Of a stretch of 64,000 nt of DNA, positions 34,401-45,260 are shown one piece after another. Within the stretch, counting starts at the first letter, position 1. The number at the start of each line of letters is the position of its first letter. The position numbers were made by a program, and so were the translations under genes. This DNA comes from Macrolepiota albuminosa (taxonomy: Eukaryota; Basidiomycota; Agaricomycetes; Agaricales; Agaricaceae): assembly GCA_027475525.1 (NCBI GenBank), contig JAMWFC010000088.1, forward strand, positions 508,757-572,756. The letters run 5' to 3'. The notes beneath the pieces were generated by a model. It did no database searches. It saw nothing but the letters and a program-made list of their open reading frames with translations, and was not told the DNA's origin.

Positions 34401-35425
34401 GACCTCCGCTTGTCGAACACATCGAGAAAATCGTGGAACTCCTCCAGCACCATCTCCTCCACCCGCCTTCCCTTGCCCCCACTCTTCCGTGCCGCCTCCT
34501 CCGCCAACTCCTGTGCAAAACTTCGCTCTGCCGCCGCTTTGCCTGATGCCAGACAGGGTCCCCCTCCATCTGGCGCTGACCCCAACTCCCACCTCTGCTC
34601 CAAGAAAACTGCCTGTCCCTCACTCAGTCCTGCAGTCTCTTCTGCCCACCCAATTGCCTCGTCAATGCAGGTCCTGGCCACCCACACCGCCTCCACCCTC
34701 TGCCCCTGCCGAAAATGCGTAACCCACGTGCGCGCCCTCTTCAGCCCATGAAACCACTCCACCGGGACCTTCTGCCAGACCCAGAGCACCACTGGCGCAG
34801 CCTCCGCTACCTTACACACCAACGCACTCTCTGCTGACCCCCGCTGGCAGGATGGGTCTCTAGCCGCCGCTGTCCTTCCCCCATGCAAGCAAGAAGTCCT
34901 GCAAAAGGTCGATGTAAAATCAATTGACGAACGTGCCCAGTTGATGGTAGGGCTGTGCCAGCGCAACCAGTTAACCCCCAGGATGAGATTATTGTCCCCA
35001 ATATCCGCCACGTCAAACACCACCGTCTCCTCATGCTCCCCCACCACCACCACCAAGTGCACCTCCCGCATAATCAACCCTGACCTGACCTCCAAATTGT
35101 CAATCGTCCGCAGTCGCATAGGCCGTGCCTTTCCCACCATCGGCAACTGCTGCTCAGTGACAAAGCGCTGGTTGACGAAGCAACAACTAGTGCCCAAATC
35201 CACCATTGCCCTCGTGTCGATCACCTGCACGTCGCCCTGGACCTGCACACGCAACGTCACCAGCAGCTCGAGCGCCGCATGGTCTGACCTCGGCGTCCTC
35301 GCATGCACCACCGCCGCCTGTGCCGCCTCCCACTGCCTTTCACTCACACTCGCTACCCCTGGACCATGCAAAACAGTGTCATTCAACGCCATAAGTACAT
35401 GAGCCCGATCGGTCGCCCCCGCCAC
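31409..35425 (-). pseudogene. pol polyprotein of the gypsy element, three premature stops
   Basis: Domains in order: retropepsin near MVDLGTSCCF, where the catalytic D-S/T-G reads D-L-G; RT with VFTTLNMRWGYYNVR (the motif-A Asp is replaced by Asn) and intact YLDDI; RNase H with VETNALDF (Asp replaced by Asn); integrase with the intact zinc module (GHPGQ...CEICQR), core residues in STDYVG and VVSDRG; and a C-terminal chromodomain (FLVRWKGYDESEDEWL). Stops interrupt the frame at 33797-33799 (TGA), 32471-32473 (TGA) and 32354-32356 (TAG). The frame is otherwise continuous in sense from 35425 to 31409. Confidence 0.9.
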
Positions 35426-36467
35426 GAGCGCATGGGACGACCCTACACAAAACCTGGCTGAGGTTCCTCCACCTTCTTAGCACCCTCCACTGCCTCGCGC
35501 ACCGCCGCTTTAATCGACTCCTCCCACACGGGGCACTGCACGATGAGGTGGCCAAACTTGCCGCACTTGTAGCACTTGCGAGCCATCGACAGTGAGCCTT
35601 TCGCGCGATCCACATCCATCGCGTCCAGGTCCGCTGACGGGGGGGGTGTGCAGCACAAGCTGGTGGGGCCAAGGCACCAGCATGCGCCGTGCCTTGCTTT
35701 CTGGCTGCCAGATCCGCCAGCTTGCTCTCCCGCCGCAATAGTATGTTGCGCGCCTCCTCTGCCGTCTGGAAATCCGTGTTTACTAACGCCTCCATAGCTG
35801 CCGTGTTCAGACCCTTCCAAAATCTGTCCTTGATGTAGTCACTTGCCACATCCGCATGGCCTAACCTCCCCTTCAACTCGAAGAAGGCCGTGCAGTAGTC
35901 AGTGATTGACCTCGAGCCTTGCTGCAGTTGCCCAATGCGATTCAGGGCATCCTGAGCCTGGTCGCGTGTACAGAATGCCGCCTTGAAGTCTGCCAGCCAT
36001 GCAGCCCAGCTGAACCTCCGTGGGTTGAGGTCCCGGTCCTCTGGCCCCGTTGTGATGACAGCCGACCACTGGTGCGTGGACCCCGTCAGATATGATTGAG
36101 CCCAGACGATCTTCTGTCGCTCATTCCTGAAGACCTCGAACTCGGCTGCTGCCTCGACTTGCTCGGCAAACTGATCTGCAAGCTGCTTCGATTTCCCATC
36201 GTACACTTCGGGTGGGTTAATCCTTGGGGCACGCGACAGCTGATGGACCTGTCGCTGATCCTGTTCCTGTGCCACCTGCTCGAGGTGCCGGACCGCCTGC
36301 TCCAGTTGCGTGACACGGGTGAGCGCCACCGTGAGCCCTTCATCCTGCGCTTGCATGTGCACCGTGAGCTGCGGCTGCATAGCCTGGAAAACCATGCTGG
36401 CGATCCTCTCGCTCATCGGGTCAGCCGCGACCCCCTCCTCATGTTCCGCCGCAGTCGACATCAGCAC
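35379..36467 (-). pseudogene. gag of the gypsy element, frameshifted
   Basis: From the ATG at 36467 the frame encodes a typical gag: a helical N-terminus (LTRVTQLEQAVRHLEQVAQ), then INPPEVYDGKSKQLADQFAEQ, WAAWLADFKAAFCTRD and SITDYCTAFFELKGRLGH. The zinc knuckle CYKCGKFGHLIVQC continues in another frame (to stop 35443-35445). The frames change at a run of eight G (35639-35646 plus strand), consistent with loss of one base there. It could instead be a sequencing slip or a frameshift site. The original frame reads through meaningless sequence to 35379. Confidence 0.8.
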
Positions 36468-36511
36468 GCGGCAGAAAAAAAAAATTTAGAAGGTTTGAAT
36501 CTTTGTCCAAG

Positions 36512-36685
36512 TGTAAGGCTTTGACTAGCGGTTTGCAAGGCGGCGTGTCAATAGCACTAAGAACAAAATATATTCTAGTGAGACCATAGTGTAACCGTAT
36601 CACATACATAAGAACGAGATGGACAAAGATGGAAATCTACTACTAACTACGGGACTGTAAGGGTGTGGTCACGTGTACCGTGACA
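36512..36685 (-). repeat. 5' LTR of the gypsy element
   Basis: The longer LTR copy is 174 bp and starts TGTAAGGC and ends CCGTGACA on the plus strand. It should contain the promoter for the minus-strand element; no TATA box was located with confidence. Confidence 0.9.
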
Positions 36686-37149
36686 CTTTTCCCACAGGTA
36701 TTCCTTTTCCCAGTCATAGAGAAACATGTGCAATTCTTGACAGATTGCCTTCAAAGTTACAGAACACCTAGATATGCACTATTACTATGTACTGTACAAG
36801 TTTTAGAGCAATCCTCAACGATTTGATGGAATGAGTAGATGAACAAGGTGTGAAAAGTCAAAAAATGACAAATCTAAAGATGTAATTTGTAATCTGTATA
36901 TCAAAGAGCACAGAGACTGTCCTTGAAAGTAGCTAATTATCTTGCTGACATCTTTTTACATGATTTTAGTCACTACGACAAGCCAAATGGATAAGAAATG
37001 GAGGAGAAACACATAGTTGAAGAGATTGAGGGAATCAGTGTGACATTCACGTTGATCAACTCTCATGCATAAGATGATCAACAGACAAACTCACCTCCTT
37101 TTGAGCTCTTGGACACACACTTCTTTCTGGATTTGGCATTCTTACAACA

Positions 37150-37303
37150 GAATGACTGGGCGTGCACTCTCAGAACATGTCAAAAAGATCAAACATTGTC
37201 GAGCTGCTAATTCTAAACTCCAGGCCGAATGACTGGGCGTGCACTCTCAGAACATGTCAAAAAGATCAAACATTGTCGAGCTGCTAATTCTAAACTCCAG
37301 GCC
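37150..37303 (+). repeat. perfect 77-bp tandem duplication
   Basis: Positions 37150-37226 and 37227-37303 are identical, starting GAATGACTGGGCGTGC and ending CTCCAGGCC. The duplication lies in the 3' half of the TIR element and must be recent because no difference has accumulated. Confidence 0.95.
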
Positions 37304-37306
37304 GTG

Positions 37307-37326
37307 ATGTGTCACATGTGACACAT
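37307..37326. repeat. 20-bp perfect palindrome
   Basis: ATGTGTCACATGTGACACAT equals its own reverse complement. It lies directly after the 77-bp duplication and immediately before the subterminal inverted repeat of the TIR element. Confidence 0.9.
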
Positions 37327-37540
37327 CTGGGAAAAGGAATCATTTTCGTCATTTTGGGGATGTCTTCAAAATTCAACTATTTTATGGTACTTACTTCTAC
37401 GTTAAAATTAATACATCTGCAAATGTCAAAAGTAGAGATACTTTAGAAACTTTCTGTATACTCAGAATGTCTCCAAAATTTTGTGGTATTCTGTAATTCA
37501 ACTTTATTCATCATGTGTGAAAAGGAATGCCGGAACACTG

Positions 37541-38078
37541 TATCGGTCAGGAAAATAAATAAAATTTTCAAAAAATAATTAAATTGCGCGGGGATTACCC
37601 ATATTATTCAATAAAAAAAAGGAACAAGTCAAATGCTTGTACCTGTTCAACCTCACAATTCGTTTGCAACGTGCCCAAACGTTAGCTCGCCCACTCTCCC
37701 ACACTGATATTTCTTGAGGAGAAGATATTCACATCGGGCACGTTCTGACCTGCACCACCACGTCCCTCTCATCGCTCCCCAACTTCCAGTTTACATGAGC
37801 AGGGCCGGCAGACAACTAGATAATAAAGTTCAAAGAGAGTCGGGACAGAACTTGTTGATCTTCGCTAGTCGCTGCCCTAGTCGTTTCTTCTGTGGTAACA
37901 GTAGTAATAGTAGTCTGTGTTGCGACCATCCACTGAGGAAGCCCACTTACATAATTGATAACACGTGATCACTTCCTCGCCCAGGAGTCTTTCAGTTCTT
38001 TAGTTTTACCGACTACTGAACCGAAGTTCCAATTATCGCTGTCTGATTCTCATTGAGTGTCCTGTCTGTATCTTTGAT
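37541..38078. other. intergenic DNA
   Basis: No gene is supportable here. The stretch is between the TIR element and the 3' end of the minus-strand membrane-protein gene. Confidence 0.5.
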
Positions 38079-39436
38079 CTATTCAGGTTCAGCAGTCTGC
38101 GTCCGCACATCTTCAACACCAGACGTAAACCCAACCTCCTCATCAGTGTGGGAAGGCGGAGCATAAGTCATCACGGCAGGGGCTTTCTGGTAATTAATCA
38201 AAAGCACAACGACCGGAGGGTAGATAGCCTGCAAAGATGCAAATCGAAATCGTCAGATGGCTTCTATATGAAATTTGGATACATACACAGCATAAAGTAT
38301 ACGTGCAGAGTACAATGCCAAGGACAACGTTGAAAGAAGGCGATATACCCTTTGGTACCAATACTAAGCCTAACATCGCTACCTGAAGAACAGTCGAGGC
38401 CGTTCAGAATCGCAAAAACAGGTGAAGATTACTTACTTGGAATAAGCAAAAGAGTGCTCCGGATTCGACGAGAACAAGAAGCGCTCGTTCAGCCGGAGTA
38501 TGAGAACCTCGCCTACTAACTAGGCATCGATGGGTCCTGAACACTAGATAAATCGGTCTGAATGCGCCACAAGATGTAGGTGCTCACCAAAGCTTGTAAA
38601 AGACAAGTAATGTGTAAGCTAAGTTTGTTGCTAACGAAAGCCCGAGGAATGCTGTATAGATGCTCTCGATTGAGTTGTTTTTGCCAGAGTCATCCGCAAT
38701 ATATCCGCGCAAGGAAGAAGTCAATCCAAGATATGTTATGCTCGCAGCTGTTCACGAAGGTCATTGACTATCAAATCTGAAGAACCTGTAGAGTCACTAT
38801 CTCCTTACCTGTTGCAGCAATAAGAAGAACGACAGGGCCTGCGATCAGCCATTTGTTATCCCTGAACAAGACCCAAGATCTCCACACAACGATAATATCA
38901 GCAATAAATGGCTATAGAACGAAGTCATTATGGAAGATCCTATAATTAAACAGCAGTTCCTTACCAGGAGATGTGATGACCAATTGCTGACTATAACTGC
39001 TGGAAACATTTGCAATTCGATGATTGTGAGCCTTGTCGCGTCGAATGGCTGGTCAACACCATCCAAGAAGGACGAATGAATCTGGGATACATAGTCTCCA
39101 ACAAAATCACCCCATTGTACAGTCGCTACGAGAAAAGACACGACGTTCGAGAAGAATAATATCCGACTGCTAAGAAATTTTGTCCTGCGAGACCTGTAAA
39201 TATCATCGTAGACATGTGAGGTTTGCTACCAAGACGGGGAATAAACGCACAGGAAACTCATGGTCGATATGACAAAAATGACAAGATACAGACCTTTGAA
39301 ATGAGATAGTTAGCTACACTGGTTTCTAGAAAGTGAAGTGTTTACCATAGAACAATGTCGTAATAGCTGTATGCCAGGTGTTATATACGAAGTTATTACC
39401 AATTGTATGAAGGATGGAGCGTTCTTCAGGAGTCAT
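38079..39436 (-). CDS. fungal seven-helix integral membrane protein, uncharacterised
   Basis: A minus-strand gene with many short exons starts MTPEERSILHTIGNNF (ATG 39434-39436) and ends in a hydrophilic tail VEDVRTQTAEPE-stop (38079-38081). Hydrophobic segments in order are TAITTLFYGLYLVIFVIST, FFSNVVSFLVATVQW, the helix before VWRSWVLF, WLIAGPVVLLIAAT, SIYTAFLGLSLATNLAYTLL, RALLVLVESGALFCLFQ and SFNVVLGIVLCTYTL, about seven membrane helices. The pattern VVWRSWVLF...KWLIAGPV, then ALLVLVESGAL, is that of a large Agaricomycete family of unknown function. Introns have donors GTAAGG, GTGAGC and GTAAGT. Some exon borders were assigned by frame only. Confidence 0.7.
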
Positions 39437-42419
39437 GGATCTTGAGATAGGAATGCACAAAATCGAACTGTAGGATTTCGTAACGCCCGCGAACAGCCGG
39501 CTGACTGAGCGACCGTGACTATGAGATCAACAGTCCATCAGTACGAGTGTGTTCGACATGAGGAATCGAACAGAGAGTAAAGCGATTTCGTAACAGAGTT
39601 CCAAAATCGCGGGAAAGAGGAACACAGGTATGGCAATCGGCGCTGAAAGCAAATGGCCGTTGATTGATAGGATTGGTGCTGAGTGGTTCCAACATATCAA
39701 ACACTGAACATGGGTAAACAAACAGACGGGCGAGATCGACGGAGCGGTGATCCAGACATAAGAGGTTAGAGATTCACAGAACACGAAAGAGCGGTCACTT
39801 GCTGATTGTGATAGTCACCGAGAAAGAAAGGACGAACAGTACAAAGTGGGGTGGAAAGCCTCAGGGAAGCTGGGAATGTAACTGTTTGAGATGAGGGTGA
39901 TTTCGGGCGGATTGTTCCCGCAAGCAGGGCTTGGCGACAAATTTACAGGTGTTAAAGCGCCCGGAGACTAGACTACAGATATTAGCACATAAGAATCTAA
40001 GAAAAGCCTTATATGAATCCGACAACGGTGAAACAAACGGATAGAGTTTGATGATTAGATAGAGACTGCGGTGCCCTGATTGCAAGTTATGCATAGTCCA
40101 AACGCCGCCCCGGTCTGTCTATCAGGAGTTAAGACAGGCAGTTGAGTGTGATTGATATCTTAATGTAAAAATTGACCGGTCGTGAGAACATCAATCTGTC
40201 TCTGAGGAAACCGCCAGACGTCGACAATACCAGCCGTTTTCATATTTAAGTATTCTGTGTCTGCAAAGCATAGGACAGAAATTCAAAGATCAACGACAGG
40301 GAGTTTGACGAGCGTCCAAGGTCTTTTAGGTCAAAAAGAACACGAAATCCAAGCCAGGCAAGAGCCTCAGGGCCATTTGAGCAGTTCACTGTTTAGACTG
40401 TTTCGCCACATTCGCTCAGTTCGGCATCCCTGGGATAAAACTATTTGGGCACCAGGTTCCATGAGGAATGCGTGATAAATTGCTGGCTTCGGTATTTATA
40501 CCTATTTATCTATTATTCGGACCAAACATTGCGTCCGTCTTGTCGTTGAACTACTTCTTTCCTCTTTGGAAACATCACAAAGACAGAATGATTTCTTTGT
40601 ACTCTCTAGGATGTGAGTCAATATCTCCAAGCTCACCGTTATATGCCCTAGACTAGACAGCAAGATCACATGCAATATGTCGCAATATAGCCAAAATTAA
40701 CGAGGGAACCGACTTAAGAAAACGCGAAAGACCAATCTGCCCTCAACCACCATGGAAGAGACTGAGCTACCTAGTTTTTGTTTTTTTGTGGCAACTCCAG
40801 CACACTAGCTTGCCTAGTCGAAGTAATTCTTCCACCTCGAGAGTTACGACTGACAGGTGCGACTGAAAGTTGGCCGGGAGGAGCGGGCCAGGTCTCACTG
40901 ATAAAAAGGAGGCAGACGGTGGACTGGATGCCGATAACTAGGTCATACACGGTTGGCTTGCTCCCTTCTCAAGCAGTAGTGGTTGCATCGTCGCGGGTGG
41001 AGCGTAATGCGTGGATAGAGCAACAAATGTATGTGCACACTGGCCGAGGAACTTCATCGACTGGCGACATGGATTGGTAGAGGATATGCGACCCGAATCC
41101 TATCAGTCAATACTTTCAAAAGTAGCCCCTGTTCTTCAGTCCTTGTACCGAAAGGCACGCCGCATATCTCTAGCTGTCTAACATCCATATATAGGGCAAG
41201 AAAATTTGCAGAAAACATTTGGGTGGTTCAGAACGAGACCGCCTTCAATGATGGCCGTTCTAATGAAAGTTCGAGGCCAATCATTTTTGTCACACGTAGC
41301 GAGGAAATCGTAGTAAACTTTAGGGTCCGGAGGGTGGCATTACAGGGACGCACCCGCGGTCACCACGACGGAAGCCTATGCAAGCATTTAGATGAAGACC
41401 CTGAATGTGATGTCCAAAGGTACTTTTTGCTTTCAGGATTCAGGGAAGCGTTGCTGAATTTAATCTATTTGAAGAGGATGATTGCTTGGCTGGTTGCAGA
41501 AGATCGAGACACCAGGCTGGTTGTGCGCAGTAGGTTTCAATTGGATACTCGAAGTCAGTTGATGACAAGTGGAAATATGGCTGAAGGCGTTAATAATATT
41601 GAGAAGTTATTAGTGTCCGGCATGAACAGCGATTAATCATGAACGATGTCAAGTTCCACAGGGATTGGGGTTGCTTTGGCATTAACGGCACAAAAGACAA
41701 AATTTTGATAGGAAAAAGATGAAGCTGATTTGGTCAATTTGCATAACCTGGGCGACAACAATCAGGCCAAGTACTGCTGCTAATTCTGGGGACTCCGGGC
41801 ATGAAGTTTTTCAGTCATGCTGAGGTGACAATTCGTATTACAAACGCTACCTGAGTACAGATACACCCCAAGTTCTCAGAGACATCGTGACATTCAGAAC
41901 GTCCTAAGTAAGGCGAAGTCCTTGCATGCAATCGTTCTTGTCTCTTATCCGTGGGTCTCGCTGAAATCAATGTTTTGAAATCAGAATCATTATCAGATTA
42001 ATGATATCATGGAGCCCTTCAGATGATACGTCAATTCCCCTTGTTGATTGATCATTCTGAAGCCGTAACATCATCAATTTTATCTTGAAGGTCCCCGAGG
42101 CCCTTCTACGTTGTATTCTGAATTCTCGCGGTTCCTCTGGGCCTGTGAACCAGGTCTGAAGCGCTGAACCACTGGGAGTCATGGTCGCCAACCTTCCTGA
42201 CTTCCACTCAGGACGGATCAGTTCGACATCAAACCTTGCCTTGTCTCTCCTTCAATAATCACCCTGATCCGAGGAGATATTGTTAGCAAATATCATTTGT
42301 TTCCGGCACTGCTTCAAGTCATTTTTTGGTACTCAGACAGTTTCTCTCAATCCTTCCACACCTCATCAACTCCTGAATCTGTATCAGTCTGCTAGCCAAC
42401 TTCCGTTCTGCCTGTCTCG
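39437..42419. other. intergenic DNA with one doubtful frame (41031-41636, plus)
   Basis: The only long frame is 41031-41636 on the plus strand (201 aa; ends VNNIEKLLVSGMNSD). I recognise no family in it and see no splice-linked neighbours. It may be a lineage-specific gene or chance. The rest holds only short frames. The upstream region of the membrane-protein gene at 39436 lies at the start of this stretch. Confidence 0.3.
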
Positions 42420-44243
42420 ATGCTTTCTCTTGCGGACAAAATTAAGATTGCTTCTGATGAAGGACCTTTGCTCATAGGTGAGCTCTCATATGTCTGTTAT
42501 CTGCCCTAGTTGAGGTGCTTTGCTTTAGGGATGATGGCGGGCTACTTGTAAAGTAACTTCATCCAAGGTATACAAACTGTCAATGACAAGTCCAAGTCTT
42601 TTCGGGGTTTTGTGCTCACAAGCGGCTTATTACTATCGCACATATCCTCATGACCATGTACTCATTAAAGTCACGGTAAATAGTAACCTGCCTAGCCATT
42701 TTTTATATCACTGTACTGAGTTACATTCCCGTAGATCGGATGTCTTCTGTTCGCCACATCCCCAATTTCTCTGTACCGTCTGACCGTATCTCAGTGTACT
42801 TGAAGTGGCTCATGTAGCACTTCTCTCACGAACGTCGCATTTTGTTTTTGTCTATTGCAGGGTGCTGGAAAACATAGGAGGAACGGATTTAATAATCACG
42901 TAAGTCTAATCAACAATCACTAAGTTCAGTTCAGACATTCTTTTCTTGCGAAACCTTGATGTAGAGAATTTGCGGTATTTTTTTACGATCCATCTGGTTA
43001 ATCATGACTTAAAAAATGCTCATCAGGCTTCGGTCGTGATCACGGTATACCTCGATTGGAAAGTCATTGTCCGCATGCTAATGATGGAAATGCATATTCA
43101 GTTTATTATCACAACCGTTGTCCAAATGTGAAGTGTTTTGTTAAGATCCTGGTCATTGTATCGAGTTCTCACTCTGTGTACAGCTTTTACACTTGGAGGG
43201 TGAAAACATGTTTGTCAAAACATCATTCTTTACTGCAGTTTATCAATGAATACACGCAGTAAGTAACGCGCATAGATGGGGAAGACTGATTACGGGACTC
43301 ATAGTAAGTATTTCTATTGATGTCCTGTTCATTTTTCTGATTCTTTTGATTCCAGCTTACCGCAAACGTTGTACAATGTTGTACGTAAAACGTTTTGCCT
43401 CAGTTTTTCAGACCTGCAAAAATATCGGTATACAGGTGCAGGGCTCGGTGGGTCCTAAATAATCCAGAGAAGTATTGAATTTTATAGATTGGTTTCATGC
43501 CAGCGACCGCTATTCAATTGTATCTTATAACATTTACAATCCCACGTTCTTGGTTATACTAAGTGAATCTGATTTAGGTTTGGCGATCCGACAAACGAGG
43601 CAGCTCGAGAAGGACTCCTACAAGCAAGTAATTTGCTGGTAAACAATTTCAGACTTAATCTTACACCCTATGGTACCATGTAGAGGCTTGCCTCAGCCAC
43701 ATGGGCCGCCACGGTGGTCTGTGATCTTTCAATATGCCTGGCTCTTGTGTACTTCTTGAATTGTTTGCGTTCTGGTATATCATGGTGAGTGAAAATCAGA
43801 TTTTGCAATGCCAATTTGAATCTTCTTCCACGACCTCAAGCTCGGAGAGCTTGATCAATCGTTTAATACTTCTTAGGTATGACTATAAAAAAACCTTTAG
43901 ATTCATGATTACCGATGACAACTTTTCTAGCATCAATGTTGGAGCTGTAACAAGCATTATCGCTATATGTACGTTGGTCACTGTGAGCCCCGGTCTTTTT
44001 TGTTCCATGCCAGAATGAGGTTGTTTAGACTGAAATTTGCAAGTTCTATGCCACGCCGCGCAACAGTGTCTCGTTCAGTGGTAGGTCTACACAAGTAATA
44101 TCTATGATCCTCTCACAATTTTGGACAGCTTTCATCGAAATTAGTGGGAAATGTACGCATTTAACAATCAGCTCTTTCTACTTACTTAGAATAGTCAAAC
44201 AGTTTACGTCAATTCGATCCTGGCGAGTAGTCTGATGACTTAG
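42420..44243 (+). CDS. DUF6534-like fungal membrane protein
   Basis: Multiple small exons can be read. Exon 1, MLSLADKIKIASDEGPLLI (42420-42477, donor GTGAGC), joins GMMAGYF and then LFGVLCSQAAYYYRTYPHDH, the classic start of this Agaricomycete family. Later exons give LEVAHVALLSRTSH, the segment FYTWRV, SATWAATVVCDLSICLALVY, SSSESLINRLILL, SINVGAVTSIIAICTLVT and VYVNSILASSLMT-stop (44241-44243). The order is that of DUF6534 proteins, predicted seven-helix membrane proteins of unknown role. I could not make every junction agree in phase (for example around 42780 and 43780), so a partial decay of the gene is possible. Confidence 0.55.
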
Positions 44244-45260
44244 GTTTTACTAACTGCGGAAGTAACAACCCCCTTATAATCCAGGTGACGTATGTCGCGC
44301 TCTAACTGCTCTTTGCATCTCTTAGTTGGCCACTGATATAACTCGGCAGTTTGAATTCACGAAAAAACGCGCGAAGGAATCTTAAGGGCACTTGGTCAAT
44401 GCATCTCTCGGACCTCACAACCACTCAAGGCAAGAAATGAGGACTTGAAATCAGTGCAATAGGTGTTGACATGACGTAGGTGGTGAAACGAAATAGAAAG
44501 ACATGAGCGCACGGATTCCTTTGAGATGGCTATTAGAAAAAGTATACTTAGGTATACTTGCGTCACAATTAAATACCACTTGTTTTCCAAGAAACGACTA
44601 GTTTTATCTACTAAAAACACTGTTAACTGTTACTTGTTTGAAACTTCATCATCAGAAGACAGAGAGTCGCCGAGAACTTGGGGAGGAGCCGGGCCAGAAG
44701 AAGACTGTTTATGGAGAGCTTAAACTCAACCCAGACTGATGTCGTTTACAGGTTGTAGTAGAGCGTGGTTATCATACTCTCGTGATTTTTCAAGCAAAAG
44801 GTCGTTTGCGATTCAAACGGTACATTGATCGTCATGACTCGATGGGACCACTCCGCAGGGATGGAGTGGCTGGGACCCTTATCTTGCGTCGAGTTTTTCT
44901 TATTTTCATTGCGATGTGCAATCATACAAAACTGAGGCGTCTGCATAATACATAGATGCAAATAAACTCAGTAATAAGACAAGCAGAGATACGAAAGGGT
45001 TTGCGGTCAGCAGTCAATCCCAATGTGAAATGAAACATTAGACAATTAAGGGAATGAAAGGTAAATAAATCGATCTCCAACAGTTTGTCAAAGAGTCAAT
45101 GTCGAATCGACGTCTTAAATCGATCGAAAGGATGATCAAGAAACATTTATATTGCAGACTGCTCGTTACTGGAAAATGAGATGCTGGTTGTTACAATATG
45201 CAGGAAGATATGATTCTACGCGTACCAAGGCCATTAAGGCCGTCTTTGACATACTTATAT
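44244..45260. other. intergenic DNA
   Basis: No gene is supportable. Short frames at 44396-44961 show no family features. Confidence 0.45.

Larger units (their letters stand above)
31203..36685 (-). mobile_element. Ty3/gypsy chromodomain LTR retrotransposon, decayed
   Basis: Coding runs on the minus strand in the order gag, protease, RT, RNase H, integrase, chromodomain (chromovirus plan). LTRs lie at 31203-31343 (141 bp, 3' LTR) and 36512-36685 (174 bp, 5' LTR). Each has TG..CA ends, and the short one lacks about 33 bp present in the other. The target duplication CTTTT is perfect (31198-31202 and 36686-36690). A polypurine tract (GTGGGGGGCGGG on the minus strand, 31344-31355) abuts the 3' LTR. 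Three in-frame stops and several catalytic substitutions show that the copy is dead. I could not identify the primer-binding site with confidence. Confidence 0.9.
31182..37540. mobile_element. TA-flanked TIR DNA transposon (non-autonomous), split by a gypsy insertion
   Basis: The ends CAGTGTTCCGGCACTCC (31182) and its inverted form GGAATGCCGGAACACTG (ending 37540) are terminal inverted repeats that match over about 27 bp with two mismatches, once the gypsy insert is removed. TA dinucleotides flank both ends (31180-31181 and 37541-37542), the target duplication of Tc1/mariner-type elements. Without the 5.5-kb insert the element is about 870 bp and has no transposase frame, so it is MITE-like. 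A second inverted pair (ATTCCTTTTCCCAG at 36700-36713, inverse at 37327-37340), a 77-bp tandem duplication and a 20-bp palindrome lie inside. Confidence 0.75.

Noticed and set aside
36490..36511. Primer-binding site of the gypsy element
   Set aside because: The sequence next to the 5' LTR begins with CTTGGACAAAG, which I could not fit to a normal tRNA 3' end.
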